The position numbers and the translations under genes are program-made. Below, piece by piece: positions 62,235 to 64,000 of a DNA stretch of 64,000 bases (its first letter is position 1; every line of letters begins with the position of its first letter). Below the pieces are notes generated by a model. The model was not told the origin of the DNA and did not search any database. It was given only the letters and a program-made list of their open reading frames with translations. Origin of the DNA: Neurospora intermedia (taxonomy: Eukaryota; Ascomycota; Sordariomycetes; Sordariales; Sordariaceae); the NCBI GenBank assembly GCA_037102815.1, contig BTPP01000001.1, forward strand, positions 3,807,001 through 3,871,000. The letters run 5' to 3'.

Positions 62235-63803
62235 CGTTCTGGCAGCAGTACTGAGAAGACCAGAGTGCTGGCAGAAGTCCTTGGCACTACCTATGCAAGG
62301 CGACTGGAAATGGCGATGGTGATGGTGGTGGTGACGATACTACTTGAGGCGTCCGGTTTTGGCGGCAGTTGGAACGGGAGCTGACGCGGAGCTAGGCCTA
62401 CCTGCCACACTGCAGCGGCAGTGGGTACCTCAGGTGGTGACTGACTCCCGCCCCCGCCGTCTGTCGCCCCTCAGCCCACACCCACCCCTCCAGTCCTGCC
62501 CTCCTCCGAAGGAATCAAGTGGAATGAAAGGAAGCCTGGTGGAAAACCTGCAACGAACTGAACCGTGCTTCGGCAGAGTCGGGAATAGTGGGGCCGAGGC
62601 GACGACGGGCGCTGGAGGCTGCACCTGCGCACGAGGAGGCTAGCTCTCTAGTGGTCTTGAACCATCCAATGAGTAGCCGTGCCTCAAAAGAGCAAAGTTG
62701 TTAATGAGGTACCTCGGAGCATGATTTGTCAGCCCTTCATTCCCACACTAAAGACACTGCGATAAGTACTGTTCTATCTGTTTGTAACCTCGAGGGACAT
62801 TTTTACACGTACGGGTAGAGGAAGTTGCCTCTAGACGGGAGAGGTAAGCCTCAGCTGGACTATAGGTAAGCTCATGAGACTTACTTGTATTTACTTAAGT
62901 GATCATAGGTATGGACTCTTTGCAACAATATAGCTTGGCCCCATGTGTTCCGAAAAGTAGAACAAGTCATGTGTCTGAATGTTGAACTTTGCATGTCAAC
63001 AGTGAGAGCGGCAATCGGCATCTGACGAATGTGAGATGAATATGTGAGCAGCATGTTAGTACACTATCCAAAGCATATTGTTCATGCGAGGTTGATGCAC
63101 GGCGGGCCACGGATGAAATCATGATGAAAACGCCGTTTGGTATCTCGAAGTCGAGGTTTTACTTAGATCATGAAATTCTCCACAAACCATCAGGACCAAG
63201 TGCCGTGGATGACGACCAGAGAGAACCTGCCTCTAACAGTGTAATAAGAACACAGGTTTCGACCTAATATCCATGCAGGAAGTAGGTAGGTAGGTACATC
63301 TAGTGGCCAAGCAGAGTTGTGGAAAACAGCAGCCATGGAGGGACAGCGGGAGCACTGTTTCTATTCAGATTTATAGTCCGTGCTGGGCCCCGGAGACCGA
63401 GAGCAGGTACCTGCCGCCTGTTGAAACGCAGCGGAACCTGTCATCCAATTCGCGCGCCCCATCAGATTAACCGACGCCATAGCGATCTGGACGTCCTTTC
63501 CCATACATCAAAGTCTTCCGCAGCCATTATCTTGACGACTGCTGCCGTCACGGCCGCCCGAATACACAACGACTCGATTACACAACTTCCACACCACAGC
63601 GCATACAGTTTTTCTATTGTTCGCGCTCAACACCACCACACTCTGACGACGACGACGACGGCTAAGCGGCAAGGCTAGCAGTAACGCACCACTGCAGTGC
63701 ACACGCAAGCCTTTTGCAACTGACATCTCGTTGACATTGCCAGTCGGAGGGGCCACTGCCGACCACACGCCTTGTTCCCGGCATCAAGGCCAGTCCCTCG
63801 ACA
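62235..63803. promoter_or_regulatory. Divergent promoter region between cym1 and the 63804 gene
   Basis: About 1.57 kb between two outward-facing starts. A GTAGGTAGGTAGGTAC run lies at 63281-63296. CGACGACGACGACGG at 63647-63661 sits in the presumed leader of the right-hand gene. No coding region is supported. Confidence 0.4.
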
Positions 63804-64000
63804 ATGTCAAGCGCCAATCCTCCAGCCACTGCAACTTCCGGCCCTCGACCTGCGACACCCATGAGCAATGGATCGGCAAACCATCCGGCCGACCCCCCTC
63901 CTGCTACGAATGGCCACCCGAACCACGCTCACGAGACCCGGCCGGCTCCTGCGCCCCCCGCAAACATGGCGGGCAAAAAGGGCAAACCGAAAAAGGCCCC
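63804..64000 (+). CDS. N-terminus of an unidentified protein, gene continues past the window
   Basis: Open frame from ATG 63804 to the window end (65 complete codons and two bases), with a good start context (TCGACAATGTC). The residues are low-complexity and Pro/Ala/Asn-rich (MSSANPPATATSGPRPATPM...), then MAGKKGKPKKAP, a basic stretch with a second possible start Met. The third-position C bias matches real genes nearby. This kind of start occurs in fungal taxilin-like/myosin-like coiled-coil proteins, but that is only a guess, as the diagnostic part lies outside. Alternative: translation from the second Met. Confidence 0.6.
   Translation, partial: MSSANPPATATSGPRPATPMSNGSANHPADPPPATNGHPNHAHETRPAPAPPANMAGKKGKPKKA

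Noticed and set aside
1-64000. CRISPR arrays, bacterial-type operons, riboswitches
   Set aside because: The window is fungal nuclear DNA; no regularly spaced direct repeats or such elements were seen.

Overview
This is a window of filamentous-fungal nuclear DNA, almost certainly from Neurospora (N. crassa or a close relative). The ornithine decarboxylase gene encodes a 484-residue protein that reads like N. crassa spe-1 as I remember it. A dispersed, single-copy 5S rRNA gene is present, which is a Neurospora habit. Introns are short (50-138 bp for most) with GTRNGT donors and CTRAC-type branch sites. There is no operon structure.

Layout. (1) 1-7428: tfc3, the very long B-block-binding subunit of TFIIIC, + strand, with one intron near its start. 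(2) 7429-about 31400: a roughly 24-kb stretch with no gene I can support, of ordinary base composition rather than the AT-rich look of RIP-mutated repeats, with long A and G homopolymer tracts and many CTAGGTA-type motifs; one 214-codon ORF (10042-10683) is the best candidate gene in it. (3) 31400-33734: a pyrimidine-rich stretch, probably the long leader/promoter of (4) 33735-37190, a PI-specific phospholipase C (+). (5) 38798-40688: a DHHC palmitoyltransferase of the Pfa3 type (-). (6) 42642-43686: a tail-anchored UBE2J/Ubc6-type ubiquitin-conjugating enzyme (+). (7) 44318-44436: 5S rRNA (+) with its own TATA element. (8) 46344-48292: Cdh1/Fizzy-related APC/C activator (-). (9) 49299-49511: a small non-coding element with 29-bp terminal inverted repeats, probably a MITE. 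(10) 51016-52731: ribose-phosphate pyrophosphokinase with Prs1/Prs5-type insertions (-). (11) 54116-55640: spe-1, ornithine decarboxylase (-), with a long upstream region that has no ATG on the sense strand. (12) 59132-62234: Cym1/PreP mitochondrial presequence protease (-). (13) 63804-64000+: start of a gene that leaves the window (+).

The genes are ordinary housekeeping and signalling loci that do not form one pathway. There are two thematic links: tfc3 encodes a subunit of the factor that Pol III needs at 5S rRNA genes such as the one at 44.3 kb, and the UBE2J enzyme and Cdh1 both belong to the ubiquitin system (ER quality control and cell cycle, respectively). I found no CRISPR array, tRNA, recognisable retroelement or secondary-metabolite cluster. 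The least explained part is the 24-kb gene-poor block; the most concrete small novelties are the inverted-repeat element at 49.3 kb, the compensated 5S variant and the ATG-free spe-1 leader.
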